A stretch of 64,000 nt of DNA from Caenorhabditis remanei (GCF_010183535.1 NC_071331.1:9734001-9798000), one strand, 5' to 3'; counted from the first letter of the stretch, positions 1 to 12,220 are shown. A program made the numbers and translations. The notes: generated from the letters alone by a model not told the origin.

Positions 1-1086
1 CCTACATTCTTTGGACAGGGTCTTGAAGTTGGGGTCTGATCTATCAGTGCATCTTCTTTTTGCCAGTAATATTCTTGTATTGTCCGTCAGTCTATTTCTA
101 GAATGATTCTTTGGCATTGTCACAGCAGCGTCTTGCGCGTTCTTCAGAACATGTACAAGGGTATCGTACTCCTTATCGATATCTTAATCTTCACAAGAGT
201 CAAGAGTTTCTGTTGCGAGCAACGCTGCTGTCGGGTCTAGGACTCTTCTAGGCGGCTTCCTTCTCTTCACTTGCTCGTACTTCGCCTGTTTTGCGTTTAT
301 GTGGATTTTTGCTCGTAGCATACGGTGATCGCTGCCGTTTGTGAATGAAGGAACAACAGAGACGTCGGTGATGTATTTTCCGTTTGCAAGAATGTGATCT
401 AACTCGTGTCTGTGTTGTTTATCGGGACTGATGTAGGTCCACCGTCGGTGAGTCGCCTTTATGAACTGTGAGTTCATGTGGAATACTCTGTTGACCTCGC
501 AGAACGTGGCAAGTCTCTCTCCACTGTCGTTTCTCTTTTCCATGGAGTGTGGGCCAATGAATACTTCGTTTCCTTTCCTTTCGCCGATTCTGGCATTAAA
601 GTCTCCTATGACCATTTTATATCTACTCTTGCATGACTTGTACACGTCTTCTAGATTTTCGTAGAAATTTGAGTGTTCTTCTTCTTCGTATTCAGCGGTG
701 GGTGCATAGCCTTGTATGATAGTGCACTGATTCTTGTTCACTTGCAGTGTAATGTATCCGATACGATGATTCACTATCTTTATCTCTTTTATTTTTGGCA
801 TAAGGGATTTATTAATTATAAATCCTACACCGCCAGATACAGAAGAGTCGTTGCGTTTTCCAAGTATTACGCCGGTTCCGTCCCGATTTGTCATATGCAC
901 TTCTGCGGATCTTTTTGTTTCTGAGAGACCAATAATGTCGTATTTAATGCGATTTGTCTCTTCGAGTAGTTCTGCAAGTCTGTTGTCTGTGGCGACAGAC
1001 CTGCAGTTAAAAGTGCATATTCTTAGATCGGTTTTTCTGGTTTTTGGCCGGGTTAACTTTGTCCTTTTTGATTGGTAGACATCCAT
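1..1086 (-). pseudogene. RTE-like non-LTR retrotransposon ORF fragment: endonuclease and start of linker, with an in-frame stop
   Basis: The 300-codon frame at 184-1086 is an apurinic-type endonuclease (EEP fold) as found in RTE/BovB-class non-LTR retrotransposons. Near the N-terminus it reads LRICTFNCRSVAT (catalytic Asn), then GLSETKR (Glu), VIGDFNARIG (Asp/Asn) and near the end GSDHRMLRAKI (Asp-His). The frame meets TAA at 184-186, but the same frame stays open and protein-like to the window edge (DIDKEYDTLVHVLKNAQDAA, then RLTDNTRILLAKRR). This is the usual linker before the reverse transcriptase, so the TAA looks like a nonsense mutation rather than the true end. The reverse transcriptase lies outside the window. 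The element is probably dead unless the stop is an assembly error. Confidence 0.85.
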
Positions 1087-1465
1087 AACTCCAAGATTAG
1101 ATCGCCTCTCTCGACGTGCTACTGAATCTACCGTAACAGTTGCAGAGGCCGAGTGCGGAGGACTGAGGCAGGTTTTGGTGCTGTTTTGAGCGGTTTGGGT
1201 GTCTCTAGTTACTTTACTATGGTCTGCTAAACCAATGCTAAAGCCGCCCGGTCACAGAGAGTATTCGACGCTACCTCTGACCTGCGTGAGACGTTGTACT
1301 TCTTGGCCAGATGTTTCACTCCCGGCGTGACGAATTCGCCGGGTTTGTAGAAGTGTAACATCTGTTGATCTTCTTCGCCGCGAAGAGGCTCAGTACAGAA
1401 GAAGCTGGAGATATACCGTCTACAAAAATACATCACTAGTTTAGAAGACACACGGTCACTTAATA
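1087..1465 (-). mobile_element. probable 5' part of the RTE-like element
   Basis: This stretch is more GC-rich than the surrounding DNA and runs directly into the endonuclease frame. An 80-codon minus-strand frame (1227-1469) shows no recognisable domain. I infer it is the 5' untranslated or N-terminal region of the retrotransposon. The element boundary near 1465 is only estimated from the return to AT-rich sequence. Confidence 0.4.
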
Positions 1466-1473
1466 GCACGGCA

Positions 1474-1600
1474 CGCTTATTACAACCGCGCTCTACCGAA
1501 ATTTAAAAAAATAGTGTGCGAAATTGAGAGACTCAGAGAAGAATACATTTTTTCAAGGGCATTTCGGTATAGGGTTGTTGTAAAAACTATGCCGAGCTAA
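1474..1600. mobile_element. short MITE, copy 1 of 3
   Basis: Terminal inverted repeats of about 22 bp (ACAACCGCGCTCTACCGAAA at the left, the near-complement at the right) enclose about 85 bp containing GAGACTCAGAGAA. Two further copies lie at mirrored places in the palindrome arms (about 39240-39362 and 50700-50822), inside an intron of each mucin-like gene. It encodes nothing. The superfamily is not clear. Confidence 0.7.
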
Positions 1601-2459
1601 TAGGTAGTCCTACTGTCGCCTACATACGTTAACTGTTTTAACACAATGCCAAATATAATTAGTGATTAGGTTTACCATTAAACATGAGATATTCACGGCT
1701 TACAAGAAGAAGTTTCAAGTAATCGTTTTGTCAGGACGTTTAGAATAGTGAAAATCTTATTGAAACCCGTTTCTTGTTGGTTTCAACTGTATTTTTTTGA
1801 ACTAATGAACCACAAGCATCAATAGATCACCCTGTTTAAAAAATTGAAAATAGATTCCCTCTCTCTCTTCCCAATGTTCACAATGTCATCTATCAGTTTT
1901 CATGCCTGATAGTGAGTCTCATCTCTAACATCAGACATGTTACATCGAATAACGGTAATTTTTTTGATAATCATATGGCAATACTGTTGCATCGCAAATT
2001 ACAAAAAATCGTTTTTTGTCATAGAGTTCTACTAACCTTGTTAAAGTTTCTGAAGGTTTTTCTTAAAAAGTTTCACCGAGTTTTTACAGAAAGACTACAA
2101 TATTTCAAACTATGTATGTCGTAGTTACTTCAATTTTGTTAATAGTTCAATAGAAAACATTCCTACCAACACTTCCTTCAAACTATCACTTGTAACAAGA
2201 TTAAACAGTTGCCAATTTTTTGAAACGGAAAGTTTCTTGTCTGAAATATCTGTAAGCACGAATTATAAGGATAGTGCAAAAAGTTTTTTTTATAACTAGT
2301 TGTTATCTGAAATAAACAGTAATACTCGATATTTGTCGGCTTGAATATTTTATTCGAATTTCAAACACAATACTTCAAGACTAGACTGAGTAGCACTCTT
2401 TTAAATTTGAATTCAAGTTATAAATATGATCGGAACAATTTTTTGCCATTTTATGTTTT

Positions 2460-3110
2460 CTGGAAGGGGCGAGGCTTATTATCAGAAAACATCAAAACCA
2501 TAACTTTATGAAAGGATGCCATCAAAAATGGGTGGTACGACTAGTCTTCGACAAAAGACTCTGTGGAGATGATTTTTAGAATCCGTCCCGAAGTGTGTTA
2601 TGGCATTTGATTTTATCAACATGCACATAAACGAAAATTTGCCCGAATGAAGCCACGCAAAGTTCTCAATGTGTCAACGTAGTGGAAACAGAAAAAAAAC
2701 AAAAAATGGTATTCATTCTAAATTTTGTTTTGTTTGAAGCTAGTCGCAAAAACTTGAGAATTACTGAAATATATGTTCATCTGCTAAGAACGGTTATCAT
2801 GTAATTGAAACTGATCTTGCTAGTTTTTGGGAAAGGCAGAGCTGTTGTTGGAAGTTTAGAACATTCACGTTAGGATTATTCGGATTTCACAAAAAATATT
2901 TTTTCCAGTGTTAGAATCATTTGAAGTTGTATCATGTTAATGAATAATGAATTGTCAGTGTGAAGAACACCTGCATTATCACAATACTCCTTTCGGTTTC
3001 TCATCACTATATTTTCTTTTCCAGTCACCAGCTGAGCACCAGAAGAAAACAAAATAAGCTTTATTGGAAAGAAAAAAAATTGCATGAACAGTTTGAGCCG
3101 GTGTCATAAT
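2460..3110 (+). repeat. dispersed repeat, copy outside the palindrome
   Basis: This block matches about 60410-60910 in the same orientation and about 33540-33780 inverted. Shared landmarks are CCCGAAGTGTGTTAT, AAACTGATCTTGCTAGTTTT and the tract around CACCAGCTGAGCAC. Identity by eye is around 85-90% in the best stretches. The family is not recognised. It shows that part of the palindrome arm sequence also exists as a separate, older repeat. Confidence 0.7.
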
Positions 3111-3619
3111 TTTAAATCATATCTCCGAAGTAAACATTGTTTTTAATGAGACCTTTATCATCTTTTTCGAATAGAATCGTTTTATTTTTATTTTCGAAAA
3201 CTGTAAAGATGATAACTCATAGAAAAATCAAGTAGAAGAACACAAATTTACGACTATAGCGTTCCACTCTGCAACCCGTTTTTAAACATAATTAAACTGA
3301 AAAGCGTTTTTCTGCAAAAAAAACTGCAAATGTCTAATCACTCTCACCGACCTTATTTTTCTCTTCAAAATTTGACAGCTAAATTTGAATCCGTCGAGTG
3401 ATTGATTTTGATTGATGAGGTCCAGTTGAGATTTTCTGTTTTCATGGAGTAGTCTGTTAAAATGGAGACATAAAGACTACCATTATTTAACGAGGGCAAG
3501 TTTTAAAGCAGATTTTCGTGATAAGTGGTGTAATAAAAGTTGTATTGTTGCCAAGCAACTAATTATAAGTAGTATAGTATACAGATATTTTTAAAGACGT
3601 TCTTAACCATGTTTAGAAG

Positions 3620-4160
3620 TCTGAATGGATTTTAGGCTAGTTCTAGCCTTATCCACCAAACACTCCAAACCCTAAACCCCACCCCCTACGTGGTTAAGGG
3701 CGCCTTAAAAGAGATCTATTTCCGTGAACTCCAAACACAGTATATTAGGCTACGACCCCTGTGTTATAACTTTGCTACGTCATCAATGAACCATTCTTAA
3801 ACGACGGACATAAAAGCATTTATTTTGTTAAACCTGAAAATACAGTACAAAGAGATTTAACATCAATGAAACCGACCAGCTGAACATGTAAAAATACTAA
3901 AACTGTGGAAAATATGAAGCAGTATTGAATTGTTACACCCCGGTACCTCAATCTCTTTTCAAAACACTCATGCTGGTTCATTGATGACGTGGCAAAGTTA
4001 TAGCACAGTGGTCGTGGCGTAATATACTGTATTTATCGTTTACGGAGGGTGGGGTTTAGGGTTCGGAGTGTTTGGATGGATTAGGCTAGAACTAGCCTAA
4101 TTTCTATCCAAACCTATAAACCACACACCCCACCCCCACGCGGTTAAGGGGGCGTTGAAT
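3620..4160. repeat. imperfect inverted repeat (foldback element)
   Basis: The left part (TTAGGCTAGTTCTAGCC, the CCCTAAACCCCACCCCC tract, then TTCATTGATGACG-type sequence in complement) recurs inverted at about 3960-4110. A partial third piece with CCCCACGCGGTTAAGG follows at about 4125. This pattern fits a non-autonomous foldback transposon. No target duplication was resolved. Confidence 0.6.
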
Positions 4161-6059
4161 AATATCTGTATACATATTATAATCAGTTTCAGGTCGAACA
4201 CTTGTCTAACGGAGCAAATCTCGTACAATGCTGGCCAAATTTATCATTTGATTGTGAGACGTCACACAGAGAAACACACAGAGAAACACTAAACTTTTTT
4301 TGAATTGGAGTTTGCTACATGGATTAGAAATTGAATTGCTGAATTAGTTAAGGGATTCAAAAAAGGGTAATCTCAAAGTTTCAAAGTTAAAAAGTTATTG
4401 GAAAAAATTAATCATGCATTACACTTTTAGTCTGTCAGGAAATTTTCATGTAAGAAACACATATAAGACGCTTGATATTTCAAAAGTTTTGATTTTACTA
4501 CTTGAAAGTGTGAAATTAAGAAAAATCTGTTTTTTTAAGCAGTGATACTTTTAAATTTTCAAAATAGGTTTAAATTATGGTTTTGGAGTTGAAAAATTCA
4601 GAAAATCTACTTGATTCGTAAAAATCATTAATTACTGCTGCAATTTCCAAATTAGAGCAGATTTATGTCAACTTTCCAAGAATCATGATAATAAATGGAG
4701 TCAGACTAAAAAAAGATGGAGCAGATTTATTAAAGTATAAAAAATGGACAGAAAACATAAATATGGACGGGGCAGATTTTCCAAGTTACAAATTCTGGAC
4801 CAACATTGAAGATCTGAAAAAAAGAAGAATTTTCACGTGAAGTTTATTTTGGAGCACATTTTTCAATTTGAGAAATCTGGACAGAAAAAATAAATTTTGT
4901 TATTTTTGCCGTGAGTTCCAACTCATCCGTTTTTCGTGGTTTTCGAGAAGAAATTTAAACTGGAAATTCTGGATCGGGCGGTATGTTGAGAAGGTGATAT
5001 AAACTTCTGAAATTTAAAATATCTCATTCAACACCTATGTCCATATTTATGTTTTCTGTCCATTTTTAATATTTTAATAAATCTGCTCCATCCTTTTCAC
5101 TTAAATATGTGGTTTGTTAAGAGAAAAAGGAAGATGTTGGATTTTGAATAAATCTGCTTTATATTCTGTTTTCTAGCGGCGTAAACACAAGAAAGAAAAG
5201 AAAATAGTATTATTGGAGTGGTCCAGAAATGCTTGAATTTTTGAAATTTTTCTTCAATTATCTGAACTTTTGAAATTTCAACCGTCTTATATGAAAGTCT
5301 TTCTAAGTTCTTCTGTTTTGAAAACGGTTGAAACTTCAATCCGTGTTCAGTTCCAATTTCTTGATTGATTACTGATTTGTTTTACAATTTCAAAGTTGTA
5401 AATTTGAGCCTCATTCCATTTCTGATACAACTTTTCCTACCCCAAATTATAGCTAAACATCAGAACCTTTAGAACGACGTGACATATTTTAATTAGAACT
5501 TCTGATCAGTCTGGAAAAAATCCAATAATATCTGTTAACAAACTTGCAGAACTTAGAGTTTAAATAAAATGAATGAATCTTTATATTGCCGAAAAAAGTA
5601 AAGGCAATAATCCCATAATAGCCCAAGGACACCAAATTGCTCAAGAACGCACTAGACAGAACCCCAATTAGTGGATGAACCCAGAACTCTGGGACACTAG
5701 TGTCGAGGTCGCTTCTTTTTGACGGTTTTTGTAGTTTAAAAAATTAATCTGGTTCGACAAAACAGCTCTGTTCTCACAATCATTCCAGGTCCTTCTTCCA
5801 GCTCGACTTCTTCTTTGTTTAATATTACACCAATCAAAAACGACCCAATTTATTTTATAAAATTATTTTTATTTTTGGTTCATTTACCTTGTCTCACCGC
5901 TATAATAAATTCAGGAGAGCATTGTAAGTTTTAAGTAAATGTGTTGTTTAAATTCAAATTTGAATGCAGAAACTGTGAAAATGTATATTTTTCTATTTTT
6001 TCGCAAAGTTGATTGCATTAGTTTTGTATTTCGAAGTATCTTTAATGTAATCTAAAATT

Positions 6060-6305
6060 TTACTTGAATCTTCTGATACCTCTTTGAACATTTTCCCTCT
6101 CCCCAATTTCTTCAACAACTCGTTCTATTTTGGTTAATACACATGGATGACTGTTTCCAAATATGTTGATTTGCTTCACAATAGGATATATGTAATCACA
6201 ATTTTGCTTTTTTTCAAACTTCTTATACGTATACGGATCATCTGGTTTTGAACACTTTGCATAGGTCACATTCATATTATCCATCAAACCGTCCGTTGTA
6301 ATCAT
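6060..6305 (-). pseudogene. isolated coding-like fragment, function unknown
   Basis: An 81-codon minus-strand frame has balanced composition unlike the AT-driven ORFs around it, with three cysteines (AKCSKPDDPYTYKKF, QNCDYIYPIV, SHPCVLTKI) and a charged tail ending ENVQRGIRRFK. There is no signal peptide and no convincing splice acceptor upstream or partner exon nearby. It could be the last exon of a decayed gene or a chance frame. I do not recognise the family. Confidence 0.25.
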
Positions 6306-8713
6306 GCCGCAAAACCTTTTTTTGGAGACATCCTGTCACCTTCGATCATCATGAACCGCTTTTGATTGATTTACGTCTTGGGTGGTCTAACGATTTTGGA
6401 GCGGTGTTTTTTTAACGCGACGCGAAAAAAATTCCATCTTTATCGAAATCCGCATAGTCTAAAAATAATGAGGTCTGACGTCTTCCTCGAAGGACGTCGC
6501 CTAAATTGCTGAGCTATCAATCACTTCAACTGAGACAAGAAGTACTGTAGGAATGATAAATGGATGACCACGAAATCGAAGTCAATTTATCATTCTCAGA
6601 ATGATAAGAATTAGGCTGAAGATAGCTGGACAATATTTTAGTATCTGAAATACACAGGAACGAAGAAGAAGTAATAATTAAACAGGATTCAATAATAAAT
6701 CAACAATCAGCCGGCATTCGAGATCGATGAAATTGATTAACATGGTCAAGTAATTATCTTCATTCATCTCAGCCTACTCCTCGATTTTCACCTCGATAAG
6801 ATGAAGAAGGCAGATATTGTTCTGTGTGGCTAAGAGAATCTTTCTCAAGGTCTTCACAAAAAATGAGGAGAAAAAAAGACAATAAGATATTATGCGAGGG
6901 AATTTTTATCGTGCAAAAACGGAAAAATGAAATTTCAAACATTGAGTTCATACTTTTTATATAAAAACAAAATGCAACAACTTTATTTGATATCATTATA
7001 TTAACTAATACAGTGAAATTTCATTGAAACACGTGAGCGACACTAGCCGAACCTCGACTGCAAAAGGTGTTGAAACAAAATGATATTCTTCTTTGCACTT
7101 CTCTTTTTATCAATGTTTCTTTTCGCTATCATCTTTTATCTTTTTTTTCAAGGTGAAATAAACCGGTCAAGCCTCGCGTTTTCATAATATTGATACAAAG
7201 TGAAAATATATGATATGAAGGAATCTACACATCCACATACAATAAGAACGCTCTGATTTCGTTTACATACTAAAAAAAATGCCAGTTAAAACTTCGAGTT
7301 CTTTGAAACAGACACTTGAAAAAAAATTTACTCAATATTCTGAAACAAAGGCTCACTCAATCTGAAAAAATAAATCTAAAACTGAAATCATGAAAACTTT
7401 TTAAACACAATTACCTTCAAATTGCGGGATTTTTTTTAGGAAAGTTGACAGATCTGTACGGACGAGCACAAACAGGACTGGGTCAACAATTTTCAGACGT
7501 TTTATTCAAATTAAACAATAGAACGCCTTTTTTAAAGAAAAATAATATATTCTTGTCAGTTCATAGAATGATCTCCTGTAATTGTTTAGAATGCATAGGT
7601 GTTTAGACTTTTTTTTTCTCATAAAGGACAAACAAAGGATTGTAGTAAACAGCACATGTTCAGAATATACTAATTAGAATTAACATTAATGGAAAACTGA
7701 AATGATATGTGTGTCCTAATTTATCGTTACTGTCTTATTTTTCTCTGTGAATTTTCCATCCAAAAATTGAACACTTTTGGATATTCTGACTTATTTGCAA
7801 AATTCACCTGAACAAAATATTTTTACCGCTTTCAAATTGTTGAAAATCAGTTGTTCGTAACTTGTTTTTTGGGAAAGAACATTCCTTGATGGGGAGGATC
7901 TTTAAAATCACGCGCGGTTGATTTGATTTCGTTTCAGTTTTTTAACTGGTAGTAGACTGACTATAGAATACGGTAGATTCAGAAACGTTATTTTGATATA
8001 AAACTTTGGTCTGAAAAATTTTGAAAGGTCCTTTTTTACCTGCTTTAGACAACTATACAATGTGGCTTGGAAGTTTAAACAGAGCAACTCAAATTTCAAA
8101 AATCAGCCTCCTTTCACATTTTGAATTCAAAGAACATCGTATCGTACATCTTTTGAAATTTCGAAACGATTTTTTACCTCTCCTCTCACGATGCAGATGA
8201 AAGGTACCGCAGTAATAAATAAACGGATGGTGGACATCAGAAAAGACCACCCTGTTTTCTAGGAGTGACTCATTTCAAATTCATTGCATTTTTCTTTTGT
8301 GTTCAATTCAGTTCTACACGAAAGTAGAAAACAATCAGATAACTCTACGTTATTTCTAATCCCTAAAAATTGATTAGGTGCAACTCTAGAGAAACAGTCT
8401 CGCAAAGAAAACCTAAACTACAAAAATGGAAGGGTATCTTCTACAAAAATTCTTTTAAAACTGATGTCACTCAAGAAACCACCTAACACACACTTAAAAT
8501 AATATTTCACCGAGAATTGTAGAGCAAAGTTGTGCCATGACCCATTTAAATGACCCACTTAAAAGGTTTACTTTTTTTTTGATAAACTTTATAATTATGA
8601 AAATTTGTAAATCTCTTAGTGGCTGTGCGGTAAGAAGTATTAGCCCATGTATTAATTTGGTTTTGAATATTTAAAAAAATTTGTAATGATCATAAAGTAG
8701 GCAGCGCTTTTTT

Positions 8714-9238
8714 TTGCATCAGATGGCTAAATCTATTCAAGCTCCAGCCACTCAAGTGGCTCTCATTAAGGCGGCTCAATTGGCAAACTCCTTGGAGGAA
8801 CGCAAGCATTCTGTTATTATCAAAAACTCCAAATTATTGAATGACCCGAATACCGATATGGACACGTGTTCAGCACTGACTGAAGCTTGCAATGTCACCT
8901 CTGCATCTTCGGTTTTTCGTCTGGCCCAAAAAACAGGGCCTCCGCTTTTAAAGCTGTCATGGAGCTCGGCGGCGGACGCAAACAAGGTCCTGGCAACCTT
9001 CGAAAAACGCAAGGCGGAGGTAACATTCTGCAAAAATGCCTCCATTCGACCGGATCTGTCAAAGCCGGAATTGATCAAGTATCGGAATGCTTGGAAGGAA
9101 GCCATCGAACTAAACAATCAGGAAAAGCAAAGAATTTACACCGTTCGAAATCTGGAAGTTGTCAAGATAACCTACAAAAAAGATCAGGTGCCATGGGCTT
9201 GGGAAATCAGAGAGCAAAAGGCAAGCCCTGCTCATTAG
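8714..9238 (+). CDS. non-LTR retrotransposon ORF1, C-terminal part
   Basis: The 174 codons resemble the C-terminal, nucleic-acid-binding portion of CR1-type ORF1 proteins. A region reading SVFRLAQKTG.PLLKLSWSSAADANKVL is followed by ...RPDLSKPELIKYRNAWKEA, a pattern seen in the RRM-like/CTD part of these proteins. The upstream coiled coil or PHD-like part is missing because the element is 5' truncated. The first Met sits only a few bases inside the element and is probably not a native start. The frame ends at 9238 and overlaps the likely ORF2 start by 46 bp. Confidence 0.65.
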   Translation: MHQMAKSIQAPATQVALIKAAQLANSLEERKHSVIIKNSKLLNDPNTDMDTCSALTEACNVTSASSVFRLAQKTGPPLLKLSWSSAADANKVLATFEKRKAEVTFCKNASIRPDLSKPELIKYRNAWKEAIELNNQEKQRIYTVRNLEVVKITYKKDQVPWAWEIREQKASPAH

Positions 9239-11991
9239 CTTATGCCAACTGCTTCGCTATCTCCAATAAAATATCCTATCTGAATTATCTTGCTTCTTTC
9301 TATTCATTTGACGTCATTGCACTCACTGAAACCAAACTGAACGATACCTTTCCCGATGCTATTTTGTCCCTTGACAACATGTTCACCGTTTTCCGCAAGG
9401 ATAGAACACGACATGGTGGTGGCGTGGCCCTACTTATATCAAAATCTGTGAGATGCTCTCTTATTACTATTCCAGAAGCCTTAAGTGCTGTCGAAATTAT
9501 TGCTGTGGATGTATTTATCAATGGGAAGTCAACCCGTATTATATCATGTTATCACGCCAATCATAGTTCTGATATCGGTCCAATCATTGAAGCGCTGGAG
9601 TTCTTATTGTCTACCCACAAACAGACTATTATTACTGGTGACTTTAATATGCCACACATAGATTGGTCGAGTATGACGGCTTCGGACAGCAAGTGTAATG
9701 AGTTTTTAAGCTTTGTACTTCGGAATGGATTATGTCAACACGTCCACTCTCCCACCCGCCTTAATCCAGACCATATACTTGACTTATTGCTGACAAATAC
9801 TCCGAGTGTACGTGAAGTGGTGGTAGGGGAATTATTCAGCGATCACAAGTTGATAAGAGCAACCCTGAATTTATCGCTAAAGAAACTACCCAATCATAAA
9901 ACCTTGCTTAATTTCCGGAAAGCGGATTATGATAGTATCAATTTTGTATTGAGCAATACGAACTGGAACTCTGTATTTCGGGAACTATCGGTCGAGGAGA
10001 TGTACAGTCAATTACTTGAGATCGCCACTAATCTTATCAATACTTATGTACCTACTGTCACCCGAAATTTCTTACTGAAGAAGTATCCTGCTGAAGTTAG
10101 ACGGTTACAAAAGTTGAAGCTATATATATGGAGGAATGAGGGTAACACTGAACGTTACAAGGCCATTAGTGCGTTATTGAAAAAATCCCTCACTGATTAT
10201 GATACATCGGAACTCGAGAAAAAGCTTACTACTGGTTCATCTAAAACCTTCTTCAGATTTATGAAAGACCACATGAAACCGTTTCATGAGGTCGGTATCA
10301 TCAAGAACAATGGCGAAATTATCTGTGATGACATAACCAAAGCGGAGCTGTTTGCTGACAGGTTTTCGGAAGTGTTTACGCATGATGATGGCAATGTTCC
10401 ATTCTTCAAACCAAGGTCCAACTCTATTATCGATGGCTACGAATTCGAACCGTATATAGTGGAAGCCGTGTTGGCAAAGCTCAAGCCCAGACATAATCGA
10501 ACTCCGGACCAGATTCCTGCTATATTTCTGAAGAGAGTTGCCACCGCCATCGCGTTCCCACTCACTCTAATTTACAACAAATCACTGTCAACTGGCAACA
10601 TACCTCATATCTGGAAAAAAGCCATTGTTGTACCGTTGCACAAAAAAGGTCTTAGATCAGACTGTAATAACTACAGGCCAATTGCACTTACGTCCAGTGT
10701 CTGTAAAACTATGGAAACCATTCTTAGAAGAGTTTTGGTCCAACACCTGAATGTCAACGGCCTATTGAATGGGAGTCAATACGGTTTTCGCGCTTACCGA
10801 AGTTGCGAATCTCAACTTATTCATTATCATGGCTCTCTATTACAAGATCTGGAAAGGCACAAAGCCAACTTTGCCATCTATATAGACTTCAGTAAAGCGT
10901 TTGACAAAGTACCGCACAACAAATTATTGACCAAACTCGAAGGATATGGTGTTCAAGGAAACCTTCTTCGTTGGTTATCCACGTTTCTGACTAATCGTAA
11001 TCAGGTAATTTCTCTAAATGGAATTTACTCGAAACCTATGGATGTTATTAGTGGAGTGCCACAAGGCTCTGTCCTTGGTCCTCTTCTCTTCCTCCTATAC
11101 ATCAACGATATTAGTGACAACGTGGAATCCAATATATTAATGTTCGCGGATGATCTAAAACTCTTCTCTCCGCATGCCAATTTATTGCAGAATGATTTAG
11201 CTATTATATCCGATTGGTGCTCCCAGTGGCAAATGACAGTCGCACCAAACAAATGTGAAGTTATTGCGTTCAGACACTCGACACGCAACCTTAAAAGCAA
11301 ATCTTCCCCGGATTTCCTTATTTCGGGTTTGAAACTCCCTTTTGTAAGGCATATTCGAGATCTGGGAATATTCTTTTCGGACGACCTTTCTTTCACACAT
11401 CATGTCAACATCATTCTAAGGAGATCTCAATTCAGAGTGAATATGCTTTTCAATATTCTCAAGAATTCGACTATGGAAGTGTTTATTAGATGTTATATTA
11501 TATATATTCGACCTATCTTGGAGTATGGATGTACCATTTTCTCGCCCTATCTCAAACTTCACATTCGGAAGATTGAATCTATTCAGAAGTCATTTGTTCA
11601 TCGAATTTTCAAAAAATTTGGAATTGAATATACATCCTATTTCAACGCTCTGGATATATGTGGACTGGACTCTCTGGAGCTCAGAAGATTAGTTTTCGAT
11701 TTGGTATTTATATATAAATCAATTATCAGCAGAGAGATCTATTGTGCAAATGCCTTATTTACATTTATTCCATCTGTTAAATCTCTAAGAAGACACCCAT
11801 TTTATTTGCGTTGTAATATCAAAAATAGTAACAAATCCAGCTCCCAGTTCTTGTCCAACCGTACTTTAAACTGTTGGAATTCTCTACCCGTTTCTTCTTT
11901 CCCGGTTAAATCTTCCTCCCGTTCGTTTAAAACTAACTTGAAACATGTTGATTTGTCTAAGTATCTAACTCTTTCTCCTCTCAACTATTAA
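9193..11991 (+). CDS. non-LTR retrotransposon ORF2: endonuclease / reverse transcriptase
   Basis: The open frame runs from 8887, but the first 102 codons lie over ORF1 and do not look like ORF2. The Met at 9193, just before the LAYANCF motif, is preferred and gives 932 residues, normal for CR1-clade ORF2. The endonuclease has ALTETKLND near residue 45, TGDFNMPHIDW near 150 and FSDHKLIRATL near 216. The reverse transcriptase has IYIDFSKAFDKVPH near 562, SGVPQGSVLGPLLF near 620 and the catalytic FADD near 650. The C-terminus ends with the usual LNCWNSLP region. The protein nicks target DNA and primes reverse transcription of its own RNA. No stop or frameshift interrupts it. No RNase H is seen, as expected for this clade. 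Confidence 0.9.
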   Translation: MGLGNQRAKGKPCSLAYANCFAISNKISYLNYLASFYSFDVIALTETKLNDTFPDAILSLDNMFTVFRKDRTRHGGGVALLISKSVRCSLITIPEALSAVEIIAVDVFINGKSTRIISCYHANHSSDIGPIIEALEFLLSTHKQTIITGDFNMPHIDWSSMTASDSKCNEFLSFVLRNGLCQHVHSPTRLNPDHILDLLLTNTPSVREVVVGELFSDHKLIRATLNLSLKKLPNHKTLLNFRKADYDSINFVLSNTNWNSVFRELSVEEMYSQLLEIATNLINTYVPTVTRNFLLKKYPAEVRRLQKLKLYIWRNEGNTERYKAISALLKKSLTDYDTSELEKKLTTGSSKTFFRFMKDHMKPFHEVGIIKNNGEIICDDITKAELFADRFSEVFTHDDGNVPFFKPRSNSIIDGYEFEPYIVEAVLAKLKPRHNRTPDQIPAIFLKRVATAIAFPLTLIYNKSLSTGNIPHIWKKAIVVPLHKKGLRSDCNNYRPIALTSSVCKTMETILRRVLVQHLNVNGLLNGSQYGFRAYRSCESQLIHYHGSLLQDLERHKANFAIYIDFSKAFDKVPHNKLLTKLEGYGVQGNLLRWLSTFLTNRNQVISLNGIYSKPMDVISGVPQGSVLGPLLFLLYINDISDNVESNILMFADDLKLFSPHANLLQNDLAIISDWCSQWQMTVAPNKCEVIAFRHSTRNLKSKSSPDFLISGLKLPFVRHIRDLGIFFSDDLSFTHHVNIILRRSQFRVNMLFNILKNSTMEVFIRCYIIYIRPILEYGCTIFSPYLKLHIRKIESIQKSFVHRIFKKFGIEYTSYFNALDICGLDSLELRRLVFDLVFIYKSIISREIYCANALFTFIPSVKSLRRHPFYLRCNIKNSNKSSSQFLSNRTLNCWNSLPVSSFPVKSSSRSFKTNLKHVDLSKYLTLSPLNY

Positions 11992-12220
11992 TGTTTCTAC
12001 TTGTCTCCCCCCTCCCTCTCTCGTTTTTGGCCTATTCACGAGGTAGCAAAAAAAGGGCAAAACTATTTTTCTCTTTTTTACTACTTCCAAAGGGAAAAAT
12101 AGTTTTTTACCACCTAATTTTGCGTCCTCCAGAATCGGCCCATCAAATATTTATTTATCTTTTTGAATCCACTTCGGTTGTATCAGTGGCTCCTTGCCCT
12201 TCATATCGAATTAAATAAAT

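Larger units (their letters stand above)
1601..8700. other. gene-poor AT-rich intergenic region
   Basis: About 7 kb without a gene that I can support. It holds a dispersed repeat copy (2460-3110), an imperfect inverted repeat (3620-4160) and an isolated small frame (6060-6305), listed separately. Otherwise I see only A/T runs and short ORFs without signal peptides, domains or splice-linked neighbours. Confidence 0.6.
8700..12220 (+). mobile_element. CR1/Sam-like non-LTR retrotransposon, 5' truncated
   Basis: The element carries the C-terminal end of an ORF1, a complete-looking ORF2 (endonuclease plus reverse transcriptase) and about 220 bp of 3' UTR. It ends in a short AAATAAATAAATA tail instead of poly(A), as is common in the CR1 clade. 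The 5' edge near 8700 is abrupt and ORF1 is far shorter than usual, so the copy is 5' truncated by incomplete reverse transcription. No target-site duplication was identified. The uninterrupted ORF2 suggests a recent insertion. Confidence 0.85.

Noticed and set aside
461..1078. Plus-strand frames over the retrotransposon endonuclease
   Set aside because: Antisense shadows of a frame with clear catalytic motifs on the minus strand.
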